From JBJXGC01 sp046154545 (GTDB lineage Bacteria > Chloroflexota > Dehalococcoidia > Tepidiformales > Tepidiformaceae): a stretch of 51,706 nt of DNA. The notes under the pieces were generated by a model, which did not search any database, was not told where the DNA came from, and worked only from the letters and a program-made list of their open reading frames with translations. The stretch lies in NCBI GenBank assembly GCA_046154545.1, contig JBJXGC010000175.1, positions 1 through 51,706 of the forward strand, in the 5' to 3' direction. The position numbers were made by a program, and so were the translations under genes. Shown one piece after another: positions 33,885 through 41,235 of the stretch; within the stretch, counting starts at the first letter, position 1; every line of letters starts with the position of its first letter.

Positions 33885-35875
33885 GGGTCGTCATCGGGGC
33901 GATGGATCGTGGCACCGTCGCGCATGCGCCGGTAGCGTCCAAGCGCCCAGAGGGGCCAGTACTGGCGATAAAGGTGGTAGTTCAGCATGAAATCCCGTGG
34001 GAAGCCGGTGCCCGTGAACTCGGGCTCGTCCCACGATCCATCCTTTCGCTGCGTCGCTACGAGGTAGCGTACGCCGCGTTCGGTGGCCGTGGTTGTAAGC
34101 TCGCCCGCCGCCAGCAGGGCAAGCAGTGCCCAGGCCGTCTGGGATGGCGTCGAAGGGCCCTGCCCCGCCGTAGCCGGGTCGTCGTAGGATAGGCAGGATT
34201 CGCCCCAGCCTCCGTCCGGGTTCTGGTGCTCTTCAAGCCAGCGGACGGCGCGGGTGATCCGCTCGGATTCGAGGTTCTCGCCCGCGGCCACCAGCGCAGG
34301 CAGGGCGGCGCCGAGCCCGTAAACGTAGTTCACGCCCCAGCGGCCCCACCAGCTGCCGTCCGCCTGCTGCGTGTCGTAGAGGTAGCGAAGGCCGGCGAGG
34401 ACGGCCGGGTCCCGCGGCGAGGCGCCATCGAGCAGGAACCACTCGAGGACGTGGGCGGTAACGTCTTCCGTCGGCGGGTCCAGGGTCGCCCCAAAATCGG
34501 CAAACGGGATCTTGCTGACGAACTGGCGAGTGTTGTCCCGGTCGAACGCGCCCCAGCCGCCGTTGCGCGACTGCATGGCGAGGAGCCAGCGGTTCGCCCG
34601 CTCCCGGGTCGCATCCCAGTCACCTCCGGTGTCCACCAGGCGGAGGGCGATCAGCACTTCGGCCGTGTCGTCCGTGTCGGGGTATTGGCTGTTTTCGAAT
34701 TCGAAGGCCCAGCCCCCGGGCTCGGTGTCTTTCACCTTGACGCACCAGTCGCCAGGCGCGCGTGCTTCTTTGGAAAGCAGCCAGGCGCCGGCCCGGGCGA
34801 GCGCCGGGTGGTCGGCTGGCACGCCCGCTTCGCGCAGGCCGGTAACCGCAAGGGCGGTGTCCCAGATCGGGGAAAGGCAGGGTTGGACCGTGAACGTCCC
34901 GTCGCCGTAGAGGGCGAAGTCGTTGAGCAGGCCGTGGATCCCGCGCTGCATGACCGGGTGGTCGTTCGCGAAGCCGCGGCACTTGAGGGCGATGAGCGAG
35001 TAGACCCACGGTGGCTGGATGCCCCCCCATGACCCGTCCGCCTCCTGGTGGCCGACAATCCAGCGCTCGCAGGCGGCGAGAGCGCGCTTGCGCAGCGGTT
35101 TCCAGGGGCTCCGTTCGTGTAGCTGTAAGGCCCGGTCAGTGGCGAGGAAGAAGTTCCGCCAGGTGAAGCGTGCCCGGTCACGGGGGAACGCGATCTGGCT
35201 GCGGTCCGCCGGGTCCAGGAAGAGCTCGTCGATCCCCCGGCCCTCCGGGATGGCGACCACCGGCTTGGCGGCCCAGACGACGAGGATGGCGACGATGGTC
35301 GGGCGCGCCCAGGAGGCGAACTCGTAGATATTCAGCGGGAAGCGGTCCGGCAGGAGGATGGCCTCCGGCGGCATCGCCGGGAACGCTGCCCAATCGAACT
35401 GCCCGAACAGGGAGAGCCAGAGCTTGGTGAAGATGCGCGTGCTGGCGACGCCGCCCTGAGCCCGGACGAAGTCGCGGGCGCGGGTCATTTCCGGCAGGGC
35501 GGGGTCGATCCCAGCTAACTTAAGCGCGAAATAGGCCTCTGTCGTGACGCTGACATCGCCCGGCCCGTCAAGGTAGATGGAGAAGGAGCCGTCGAGGTTC
35601 TGGCGCTGAAGGATGTACCGGCAGATGTGCGACCAGCGGGTCGCGTCGGCGATCCCGAGGAAGTGCTCCAGCAGCAGATGCTCCGCTGCCATGGTCACAT
35701 TCGCTTCGAGCTCGGCCCACCAGTACCCGTCGGCGTCCTGCAGGCTCAGGAGGAAGTCGGCGCCACGGTCCACGGTCTCGTCGAGCCCAAGGATCTCCGG
35801 GCGTATCGAAGGCGCCGTGCGGCCACTGGCGCGCTGGCCGGTTTGGGACGGGCGGGAGGACGGGAACCGGGTCAA
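33875..35875 (-). CDS. shc: Squalene-hopene cyclase
   Basis: This 666-residue terpene cyclase turns squalene into hopene/hopanol at the membrane. The protonating motif D400-T-D402-D403-T404-A405 is present, and many QW repeats are visible (for example QDADGYWW, QNLDGSFS, QEADGSWGG, QSRNGGWGAF, QQADGSWWG, QNPDGGWGES, QRKDGSWDEPEFTGTGFP-type end). Both alpha-alpha barrels are complete. The start is TTG 35875 with GAGAGGTG 7 nt upstream. It is the first gene of the hopanoid operon, which continues through hpnC-D-E-H-G-dxs with overlaps at nearly every junction. Confidence 0.96.
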   Translation of the reverse strand: MTRFPSSRPSQTGQRASGRTAPSIRPEILGLDETVDRGADFLLSLQDADGYWWAELEANVTMAAEHLLLEHFLGIADATRWSHICRYILQRQNLDGSFSIYLDGPGDVSVTTEAYFALKLAGIDPALPEMTRARDFVRAQGGVASTRIFTKLWLSLFGQFDWAAFPAMPPEAILLPDRFPLNIYEFASWARPTIVAILVVWAAKPVVAIPEGRGIDELFLDPADRSQIAFPRDRARFTWRNFFLATDRALQLHERSPWKPLRKRALAACERWIVGHQEADGSWGGIQPPWVYSLIALKCRGFANDHPVMQRGIHGLLNDFALYGDGTFTVQPCLSPIWDTALAVTGLREAGVPADHPALARAGAWLLSKEARAPGDWCVKVKDTEPGGWAFEFENSQYPDTDDTAEVLIALRLVDTGGDWDATRERANRWLLAMQSRNGGWGAFDRDNTRQFVSKIPFADFGATLDPPTEDVTAHVLEWFLLDGASPRDPAVLAGLRYLYDTQQADGSWWGRWGVNYVYGLGAALPALVAAGENLESERITRAVRWLEEHQNPDGGWGESCLSYDDPATAGQGPSTPSQTAWALLALLAAGELTTTATERGVRYLVATQRKDGSWDEPEFTGTGFPRDFMLNYHLYRQYWPLWALGRYRRMRDGATIHRPDDDPWS

Positions 35876-36015
35876 AGCCGCACCTCTCTCCCCAATCCAG
35901 TCTCGATAGTGGACTAGCGGTTACGCGAAGAGGTTGAGGAACGGTGACATTTAGCTCCGTCCCCCTACGCAGACCGATCGCGCCAGGCGATAATCCTTCG
36001 TCGTAGCCGGGGCGT

Positions 36016-36044
36016 ATCTTAGCAACTTCGGAGCACTCTGTAGT
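36016..36044 (-). promoter_or_regulatory. Weak candidate promoter of the hopanoid operon
   Basis: On the minus strand ACTACA (36044-36039), 17 nt, then TAAGAT (36021-36016), about 140 nt before the shc start. The -35 box is poor. The rest of the 386-bp gap 35876-36261 between the divergent shc and nitroreductase-like genes shows no gene or riboswitch I recognise. Confidence 0.3.
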
Positions 36045-36261
36045 GGGGAAATCGCCTGCGGAGCCATGCACTGAGACATGGTTCACATAAGGGCGTTCCC
36101 GGGTGGGTATGAGGCCGCTAATGGCCGTTGCCTGGAACGGCACGCAGGCGCGCGCCGGAGACATTTGCTCCCAGCTCCGCCGGCCGGCGCCGCGCGCGGC
36201 GCCAACGCGAAACCCCCGCCGCGGGGTAGGATGCGCGCGATCTCTCCATCGGAGGCGCCAC

Positions 36262-36786
36262 CTGGAAACGTACCGCTCGATCCTGACCAAACGCGACACC
36301 CGTTCCTTTGCCGTCCGAGATATCCCCGGGCCAGTGCTTGACCGCATCCTCCAGGCCGGCCGGATGGCCGGGAGCGCCCGGGCCGCGGAACCTGTGCGCC
36401 TCGTCGTCCTGAAGGACCCTGAGCAGAAAGTGCGGTTGGCCGAGTGCGGCGACGCCACCGTCCACGTGATCGCGGGCCCGGTTGCCGTGGCCATCGTCCT
36501 CGTCCCTGAATTCGGCAACGTCGGGGCCCCGTTCACCCTCTTCCGCGGGCCCTTCGATGGTGGCCGCTGCGCCCAGAACATGATGCTCGCGGCCTGGGAC
36601 GAAGGCATCACCAGCTGCCCCGCCTCGATGCACCGCCCCGAGGACGCCGCGAAGGTCCTCGAACTGCCGCCGGGCCATTTCGTCCTCAATGTCATCGCCT
36701 TCGGCTACCCGGAAGGCAGCGACGCGATGACGGGCACGCGCCCCCGCCTGGAGATGGGCAATTTCGTCCACCAGGACCGCTGGTGA
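36262..36786 (+). CDS. Nitroreductase-family flavoprotein (probable CTG start)
   Basis: This is a protein of about 174 residues whose opening, (L/M)ETYRSILTKRDTRSF, is the typical N-terminus of FMN nitroreductases, with VLDRILQAGRMAGSARAAEPVRLVVL after it. The C-terminal half has NMMLAAWDEGITSCPASMH and PPGHFVLNVIAFGYP. The family start falls on CTG 36262, which has GGAGG (36251-36255) 6 nt upstream. The nearest in-frame ATG codons (36121 and 36103) would add about 50 residues of Arg/Ala-rich sequence without homology. The substrate is unknown. It is divergent from shc. Confidence 0.82.
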   Translation: METYRSILTKRDTRSFAVRDIPGPVLDRILQAGRMAGSARAAEPVRLVVLKDPEQKVRLAECGDATVHVIAGPVAVAIVLVPEFGNVGAPFTLFRGPFDGGRCAQNMMLAAWDEGITSCPASMHRPEDAAKVLELPPGHFVLNVIAFGYPEGSDAMTGTRPRLEMGNFVHQDRW

Positions 36787-36857
36787 GCCCGGCCGTTGCC
36801 CGGGTGCGGCGGGGCTGCCCACGTGCCGCCCTGCGCCCGCACCGGAGAGCGCCCGTT

Positions 36858-36886
36858 TTGTCCCCCCGCAGATCGCCTGCTATAGT
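36858..36886 (+). promoter_or_regulatory. Promoter of the nuo operon
   Basis: TTGTCC (36858-36863) and TATAGT (36881-36886) with a 17-nt spacer, 41 nt before the GTG of nuoA. The -10 box matches five of six consensus bases. Confidence 0.65.
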
Positions 36887-36927
36887 TCGCTCCGTCCTTC
36901 GGGACGAATTTCACAAACGGCAAGCGC

Positions 36928-37302
36928 GTGTTTCACGAATACGGCCAAATCGGCATCCTCGTCATCATTGCGCTCATCTTCCCCCTCGGCGCGGTCGTGA
37001 CGTCGTGGGCGTTCCAGTTCGCCGGTATCCGGCCGCGCGTCCCCTCTGACCCGGTCAAAGACGATATCTACGAATGCGGCGTGCGGACCGAAGGCCCGTC
37101 GCTCGTCCAGTTCAACTTCCGCTTCTACTACATCGCCCTGCTCTTCGTCCTCTTCGACGTGGAACTGGTGTTCCTCTTCCCGTGGGCCGTCGTTTACGAC
37201 TCTATGGGCTGGACAGGGTACCTCGAAGGCCTCGGCTTCCTCGGCATCCTCGTCCTCGGCATCGTCTACGCCTGGCGCAAGCGCGCCCTGGAGTGGCGCT
37301 GA
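36928..37302 (+). CDS. nuoA: NADH-quinone oxidoreductase subunit A
   Basis: This 124-residue membrane subunit of complex I has three hydrophobic helices (about 8-32, 66-88, 98-117), the conserved loop YECGVRTEG (48-56), and FNFRFYYIALLFVLFDVELVFLFPW (given as FRFYYIALLF and FDVELVFLFPW). It helps join the peripheral and membrane arms. GTG start; the stop overlaps nuoC (TGATG). Unlike most operons, nuoB does not follow. Confidence 0.96.
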   Translation: MFHEYGQIGILVIIALIFPLGAVVTSWAFQFAGIRPRVPSDPVKDDIYECGVRTEGPSLVQFNFRFYYIALLFVLFDVELVFLFPWAVVYDSMGWTGYLEGLGFLGILVLGIVYAWRKRALEWR

Positions 37303-37829
37303 TGCCCACGCGCTGGTGGACGGGACACGACGGCGCGGAGGCGGCTGAGCGGCTGCTGCCGGGCTCCGTCGCGAAGGCGACCGATGCGGCCTGCTACCTC
37401 CGGCCGGAGACGCTCTGCGAGGTCCTGGAGGCGCTGCGGACCTCACCGGATACGGACTTTATTCACCTCACGAACCTCTGTGCCGTCGATTTCTGGGACC
37501 ACTTCGAGGTCGTCTACCACCTCCAGTCGTTCGAGAAGAACCACTTCGCCGCCTTCAAGATCGAGGTGAACGAGCGGGAGTCGCCCGTCGCCCCGAGCGC
37601 GACGCCCGTCTACAAAGGGGCCTGGATGCAGGAGTGCGAGGCCTACGACCTCTTCGGGATCCGGTTCGAAGGGCACCCCAACCTCCACCGCATCCTCCTC
37701 TGGGAGGGTTTCCCGGGCTGGCCGCTGCGCAAGGACTTCCTCTCCATGCCGGGCGGGCTGCAACCGGGATTGAGCGAGTTCGCAGGGACGGCGTGGCGCG
37801 AAGCGCCGCCCGTGAAGGTTGTCGAATGA
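37302..37829 (+). CDS. nuoC: NADH-quinone oxidoreductase subunit C
   Basis: This 175-residue 30-kDa-type subunit of the peripheral arm has FIHLTNLCAVDF (about 49-60), the signature WMQECEAYDLFGIRFEGHPNL (in two parts, WMQECEAYDLFGI and FEGHPNL) and LLWEGFPGWPLRKDF. ATG 37302 overlaps the nuoA stop. Upstream in-frame codons belong to a shadow of nuoA. It follows nuoA directly, where nuoB would normally lie. Confidence 0.95.
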   Translation: MPTRWWTGHDGAEAAERLLPGSVAKATDAACYLRPETLCEVLEALRTSPDTDFIHLTNLCAVDFWDHFEVVYHLQSFEKNHFAAFKIEVNERESPVAPSATPVYKGAWMQECEAYDLFGIRFEGHPNLHRILLWEGFPGWPLRKDFLSMPGGLQPGLSEFAGTAWREAPPVKVVE

Positions 37830-38932
37830 GCGCGATTAAGAGCGAACCCTTCATCCTCAACATCGGGCCGCAACACCCGTCGACCCACGGCGTCTTCCGC
37901 GTCAAGGTGACCGTCGATGGGGAGCGCATCCTCGACGCCGAGATGATCATGGGCTATCTCCACCGCTCTATGGAGAAGCTGGCCGAGGAACGCACGTACA
38001 CGCAGAACATCCCCTTCACCGACCGCACCGACTACCTCTCGAGCATGTCGAACAACCTCGGCTACTGCCTTGCCGTCGAGAAGCTGGCCGGGATCGAGGT
38101 GCCGGAGCGGGGCGACGCTATCCGGGTGATCATGGCCGAGTTCCAGCGGATCGCGAGCCATTGCATGGCCGTCGGCGCATTCACCAACGACACCGGCGCC
38201 TGGCAAACGCCGGTCATGTGGGCGTTCCGCGAACGGGAGAAGATCCTCGACCTCTTCGAAATGACCTGCGGGGCGCGCCTGACCTGCAACTACATGCGAA
38301 TCGGCGGCGTCGCGTTTGATTTGCCGAAGGAGTTCATGCCCGCCGCGCGGACGCTGGCGGACACGCTCCCCGGGTTCATCGACGAAATGGACAACCTCCT
38401 TTCGAACAACGAGATCTTCCTCGCGAGGACGCGCAACGTGGCCGTCATTTCGCCGGACCTGGCGATGAACGCGAGCCTTGCCGGCCCGATGCTCCGGGGC
38501 AGCGGCATCGCCTGGGACATCCGCAAGGCCGACCCCTACTGCGGCTACGACAAGTACGAGTTCGACATCCCCATCGGCTACCGCGGCGATAGCTTCGACC
38601 GCTTCAGTGTGCGGCTGGAAGAGATGCGCCAGAGCATCAAGATCATCAAGCAGGCGCTGGATGGCCTGCCCGGCGGCCCCCACAGCACCCAGGTGCCCCT
38701 GGCCCTGCGCCCCCCGAAGGGCGAGGCCTACGGCCGTGTGGAAGGGCCCCGCGGCGAGCTCGGGTACTACCTCGTCTCAGACGAAGGTCCTTCGCCGTAC
38801 CGGTTCCACATACGGCCGCCGTCCTTTATTAACCTCAGCGTGCTCAAGGAGATGACCGTAGGCGGGTCTGTGGCCGATGCCATCGTGGCCCTGGGGTCGG
38901 TGGACATCGTCGTCGGCGAGATCGACCGATGA
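37826..38932 (+). CDS. nuoD: NADH-quinone oxidoreductase subunit D
   Basis: This 368-residue 49-kDa-type subunit lines the quinone site of complex I. It has NIGPQHPSTHGVFRV (12-26), the MGYLHRSMEKLAEERTY region in two parts (MGYLHRSMEKLAE, ERTYTQNIPFTDRTDY), and a C-terminus ALGSVDIVVGEIDR. No metal-binding cysteine pairs of hydrogenases are kept, as is normal for NuoD. ATGA overlaps at both ends. Confidence 0.96.
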   Translation: MSAIKSEPFILNIGPQHPSTHGVFRVKVTVDGERILDAEMIMGYLHRSMEKLAEERTYTQNIPFTDRTDYLSSMSNNLGYCLAVEKLAGIEVPERGDAIRVIMAEFQRIASHCMAVGAFTNDTGAWQTPVMWAFREREKILDLFEMTCGARLTCNYMRIGGVAFDLPKEFMPAARTLADTLPGFIDEMDNLLSNNEIFLARTRNVAVISPDLAMNASLAGPMLRGSGIAWDIRKADPYCGYDKYEFDIPIGYRGDSFDRFSVRLEEMRQSIKIIKQALDGLPGGPHSTQVPLALRPPKGEAYGRVEGPRGELGYYLVSDEGPSPYRFHIRPPSFINLSVLKEMTVGGSVADAIVALGSVDIVVGEIDR

Positions 38933-40203
38933 CCCTGCCAACCCTGATCACCGATAACTGGTACGACATTCGCGACCTGGGCAACCTTTCGCACGAGATC
39001 CTCTACCAGCTCGACCGCGTGCTTCCCTACGGGCTGGTCTTCGTCATCACGGCGCTTCTCGGATTCGTGGCCGCCTTCCTGATCTTCGTCCTGCCCTCCC
39101 AGCTCTATGTCGGCGTCCTCGGCGAACGGAAGATCATCGGGCGCATCCAGTCGCGCTACGGCCCGAACCGGGTGGGCAAGTTCGGGGTGCTCCAGCCCAT
39201 CGCCGACGCCGTCAAACTCATGCAGAAAGAGTCCCTCACGCCGAAGGGCGCCGATAAGGTCGTGATGTGGGCGGCGCCGATCGTCTTCGTGGCGCCGGCG
39301 GTGCTGCTCTTCGCCGTCATCCCCTTCGGCCCGAAGATGGTCTTTGCCGAGCTCCCGGCCGGGATCATCTACTTCCTGGCGATCTCCTCGCTGCCGGTGC
39401 TCGGGGCCTTCATGGCCGGGTGGAGTTCGAACAACAAGTACAGCCTCTTCGGCGCCATGCGGATCGTGGCGATGGCGATTAGCTACGAAATTCCGCTCGT
39501 CATGGCCTTGCTCGGCGTCGTCCTCTTCACGGGCACCCTCAACCTCCAGGAGATCGTGCGCTGGAGCACCCACAACCACATCTGGCTGATCGCCGTCCAG
39601 CCCCTGGCCTTCGCCATTTACTTCATCTGCGTCAGCGCGGAACTCAACCGCACCCCGGCCGACATCGCCGAGGCCGAGTCGGAGATCGTGGCCGGCTACC
39701 TGACCGAGTACTCCGGTATGAAATGGGGCCTCTTCTACGGCATGGACATCGGCTACGCCCTGGCCGCCTCGGCCTTTGCGGCGACGGTCTTCCTTGGTGG
39801 CTGGTCCTTCTTCGGCCTCGACAAGTGGGTTCCTCCCTGGTTGATCTTCATCGCGAAGACGCATCTCTTCTACCTCGTCTTCATCTGGACGCGCGGCACG
39901 CTCCCGCGCCTCCGGATCGACCAACTCATGGCCTTCGCCTGGAAGTTCATGCTGCCCGTGGCCCTCGCGAACCTGTTCATCGTCGCCACCGAGAAGCTCA
40001 TCTGGAACAAGGCGACGGACGGTGACCTGAACGCCTTCTGGGTCTGGATATTTGCCGCCGTCAACATCGTGCTCGCGGCGTTCGTCGTTTACGGCTGGTC
40101 GCGCTTTCTTGGCTACCGCCCTGAGAATGTGCCGACGAAACCGCGGCTCGTGCGCGACGCGGGCGGCTACATCCCGGTTGTGCCGGCGAAGGAGGCCCGC
40201 TGA
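38929..40203 (+). CDS. nuoH: NADH-quinone oxidoreductase subunit H
   Basis: This 424-residue membrane subunit carries about eight to nine hydrophobic helices. It has the conserved GERKIIGRIQSRYGPNRVG (about 64-82), QPIADAVKLMQKE, and the acidic loop ELNRTPADIAEAESEIVAGYLTEYSG (in parts ELNRTPADIAEAES and VAGYLTEYSG), which forms the quinone-entry region. The N-terminal extension of about 35 residues before the first helix is longer than in E. coli. It overlaps nuoJ by TGATG. NuoI, usually next, is missing. Confidence 0.96.
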   Translation: MTLPTLITDNWYDIRDLGNLSHEILYQLDRVLPYGLVFVITALLGFVAAFLIFVLPSQLYVGVLGERKIIGRIQSRYGPNRVGKFGVLQPIADAVKLMQKESLTPKGADKVVMWAAPIVFVAPAVLLFAVIPFGPKMVFAELPAGIIYFLAISSLPVLGAFMAGWSSNNKYSLFGAMRIVAMAISYEIPLVMALLGVVLFTGTLNLQEIVRWSTHNHIWLIAVQPLAFAIYFICVSAELNRTPADIAEAESEIVAGYLTEYSGMKWGLFYGMDIGYALAASAFAATVFLGGWSFFGLDKWVPPWLIFIAKTHLFYLVFIWTRGTLPRLRIDQLMAFAWKFMLPVALANLFIVATEKLIWNKATDGDLNAFWVWIFAAVNIVLAAFVVYGWSRFLGYRPENVPTKPRLVRDAGGYIPVVPAKEAR

Positions 40204-40718
40204 TGGATGGTTTTGGCCCAGCCTTCGCCTTCTGGGTGCTTGCCATCCTGACGCTTGTCTCGGCCGGTGGCGTGATGGCGTCGCGCAACCTGCTCCACGC
40301 GGTCCTCTTCCTCATCATCACGTTCCTCGGCGTGGCCGGGTTCTTCGTGCTCCTTTCAGCGGAGTTCCTCGCGCTCGCCCAGGTCGTGATTTACGTGGGC
40401 GCCATCGCGGTCCTCGTGCTGTTCGCCGTCCTCCTCACGCCGCGTGCCGGCCGGGACAACGGCGAGACGCGCTGGGCCGGGCCGGGAGTGCTCCTCTCCG
40501 TCGCCCTGCTCGCCATCCTCCTCTTCGTGATCAGCGACACCGGCTGGAACACCGTGAGCGCCTCACCGGACCTCTCGGTCTCGGACCTCGGCCTGGCGCT
40601 CCTGAACCGCTGGGTGCTGCCTTTCGAGCTCGCCTCGGTACTGCTCACGGCGGCCCTGATCGGGTCGATCATGCTTGTCCGCTCACCTGAAGAAGAAGCG
40701 GAGGACGCCCTCGCATGA
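40203..40718 (+). CDS. nuoJ: NADH-quinone oxidoreductase subunit J
   Basis: This 171-residue subunit has five hydrophobic helices, with the family's third-helix stretch VVIYVGAIAVLVLFAVLLT (about 62-80) and the N-terminal pair SRNLLHAVLFLI. It is part of the proton-translocating membrane arm. ATGA overlap with nuoK. Confidence 0.94.
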   Translation: MDGFGPAFAFWVLAILTLVSAGGVMASRNLLHAVLFLIITFLGVAGFFVLLSAEFLALAQVVIYVGAIAVLVLFAVLLTPRAGRDNGETRWAGPGVLLSVALLAILLFVISDTGWNTVSASPDLSVSDLGLALLNRWVLPFELASVLLTAALIGSIMLVRSPEEEAEDALA

Positions 40719-41029
40719 GCCCCGGGATCGAACATTTCCTCACCGTCGGCGCGCTCCTCTTCTGCATGGGCCTCGCCATCGCCCTCTCGAAACGGAACGC
40801 TATCGGCGTACTCATGGGCGTGGAGCTGATGCTGAACGCGGTGAACATCACGCTGCTCACCTTCTCCCGCTTTAGCGTCAGCGAGCGGCCCATCACCGGA
40901 CAGACGTTCGCGGTCTTCGTCGTGACCGTGGCGGCGGCGGAGGCGGCGATCGCCCTCGCCCTCGCCGTATCGGTCTACCGCAACCGCCAGACGGTCGATG
41001 TCGATCGTCTAGATTTGCTGAAGTCGTAA
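40715..41029 (+). CDS. nuoK: NADH-quinone oxidoreductase subunit K
   Basis: This 104-residue three-helix subunit has the conserved glutamates in GVELMLNAVNITLLTFS (about 34-50) and VAAAEAAIALALAVSVYRN (about 69-87), which are part of the proton path. The usual length is about 100 residues. Confidence 0.96.
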   Translation: MSPGIEHFLTVGALLFCMGLAIALSKRNAIGVLMGVELMLNAVNITLLTFSRFSVSERPITGQTFAVFVVTVAAAEAAIALALAVSVYRNRQTVDVDRLDLLKS

Positions 41030-41034
41030 ACGAA

Positions 41035-41232
41035 ATGTGGGTCGAATTCATGACCGTGCGCAACGCCTATGTGGCCGAGACCTGGACGGAGATGTTCGCC
41101 GCCGAGGGGCTCTCCGTGCGCGTCATCCCGCCCATCGGGCGGGGCGAAGCGGCCTCCATGCGGGACGAGCGGACGCTCTATGTGCCCACGGGCAAAGCCC
41201 ACGTCGCCCGCGAAATTCTGAGGAAGATCTGA
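41035..41232 (+). CDS. Small protein between nuoK and nuoL, DUF2007-like
   Basis: This 65-residue soluble protein has the alternation AYVAETWTEMFAAEGLSVRVIPPIG...LYVPTGKAHVAREILRK (only parts given: WTEMFAAEGLSVRVI, TLYVPTGKAHVAREIL). It resembles the ferredoxin-like DUF2007 domain in pattern: strand, helix, strand, then strand and helix. It lies 5 nt after nuoK and 3 nt before nuoL, so it is co-transcribed. I know no complex I subunit like it; an assembly or regulatory role is conceivable. Confidence 0.75.
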   Translation: MWVEFMTVRNAYVAETWTEMFAAEGLSVRVIPPIGRGEAASMRDERTLYVPTGKAHVAREILRKI

Positions 41233-41235
41233 CCG

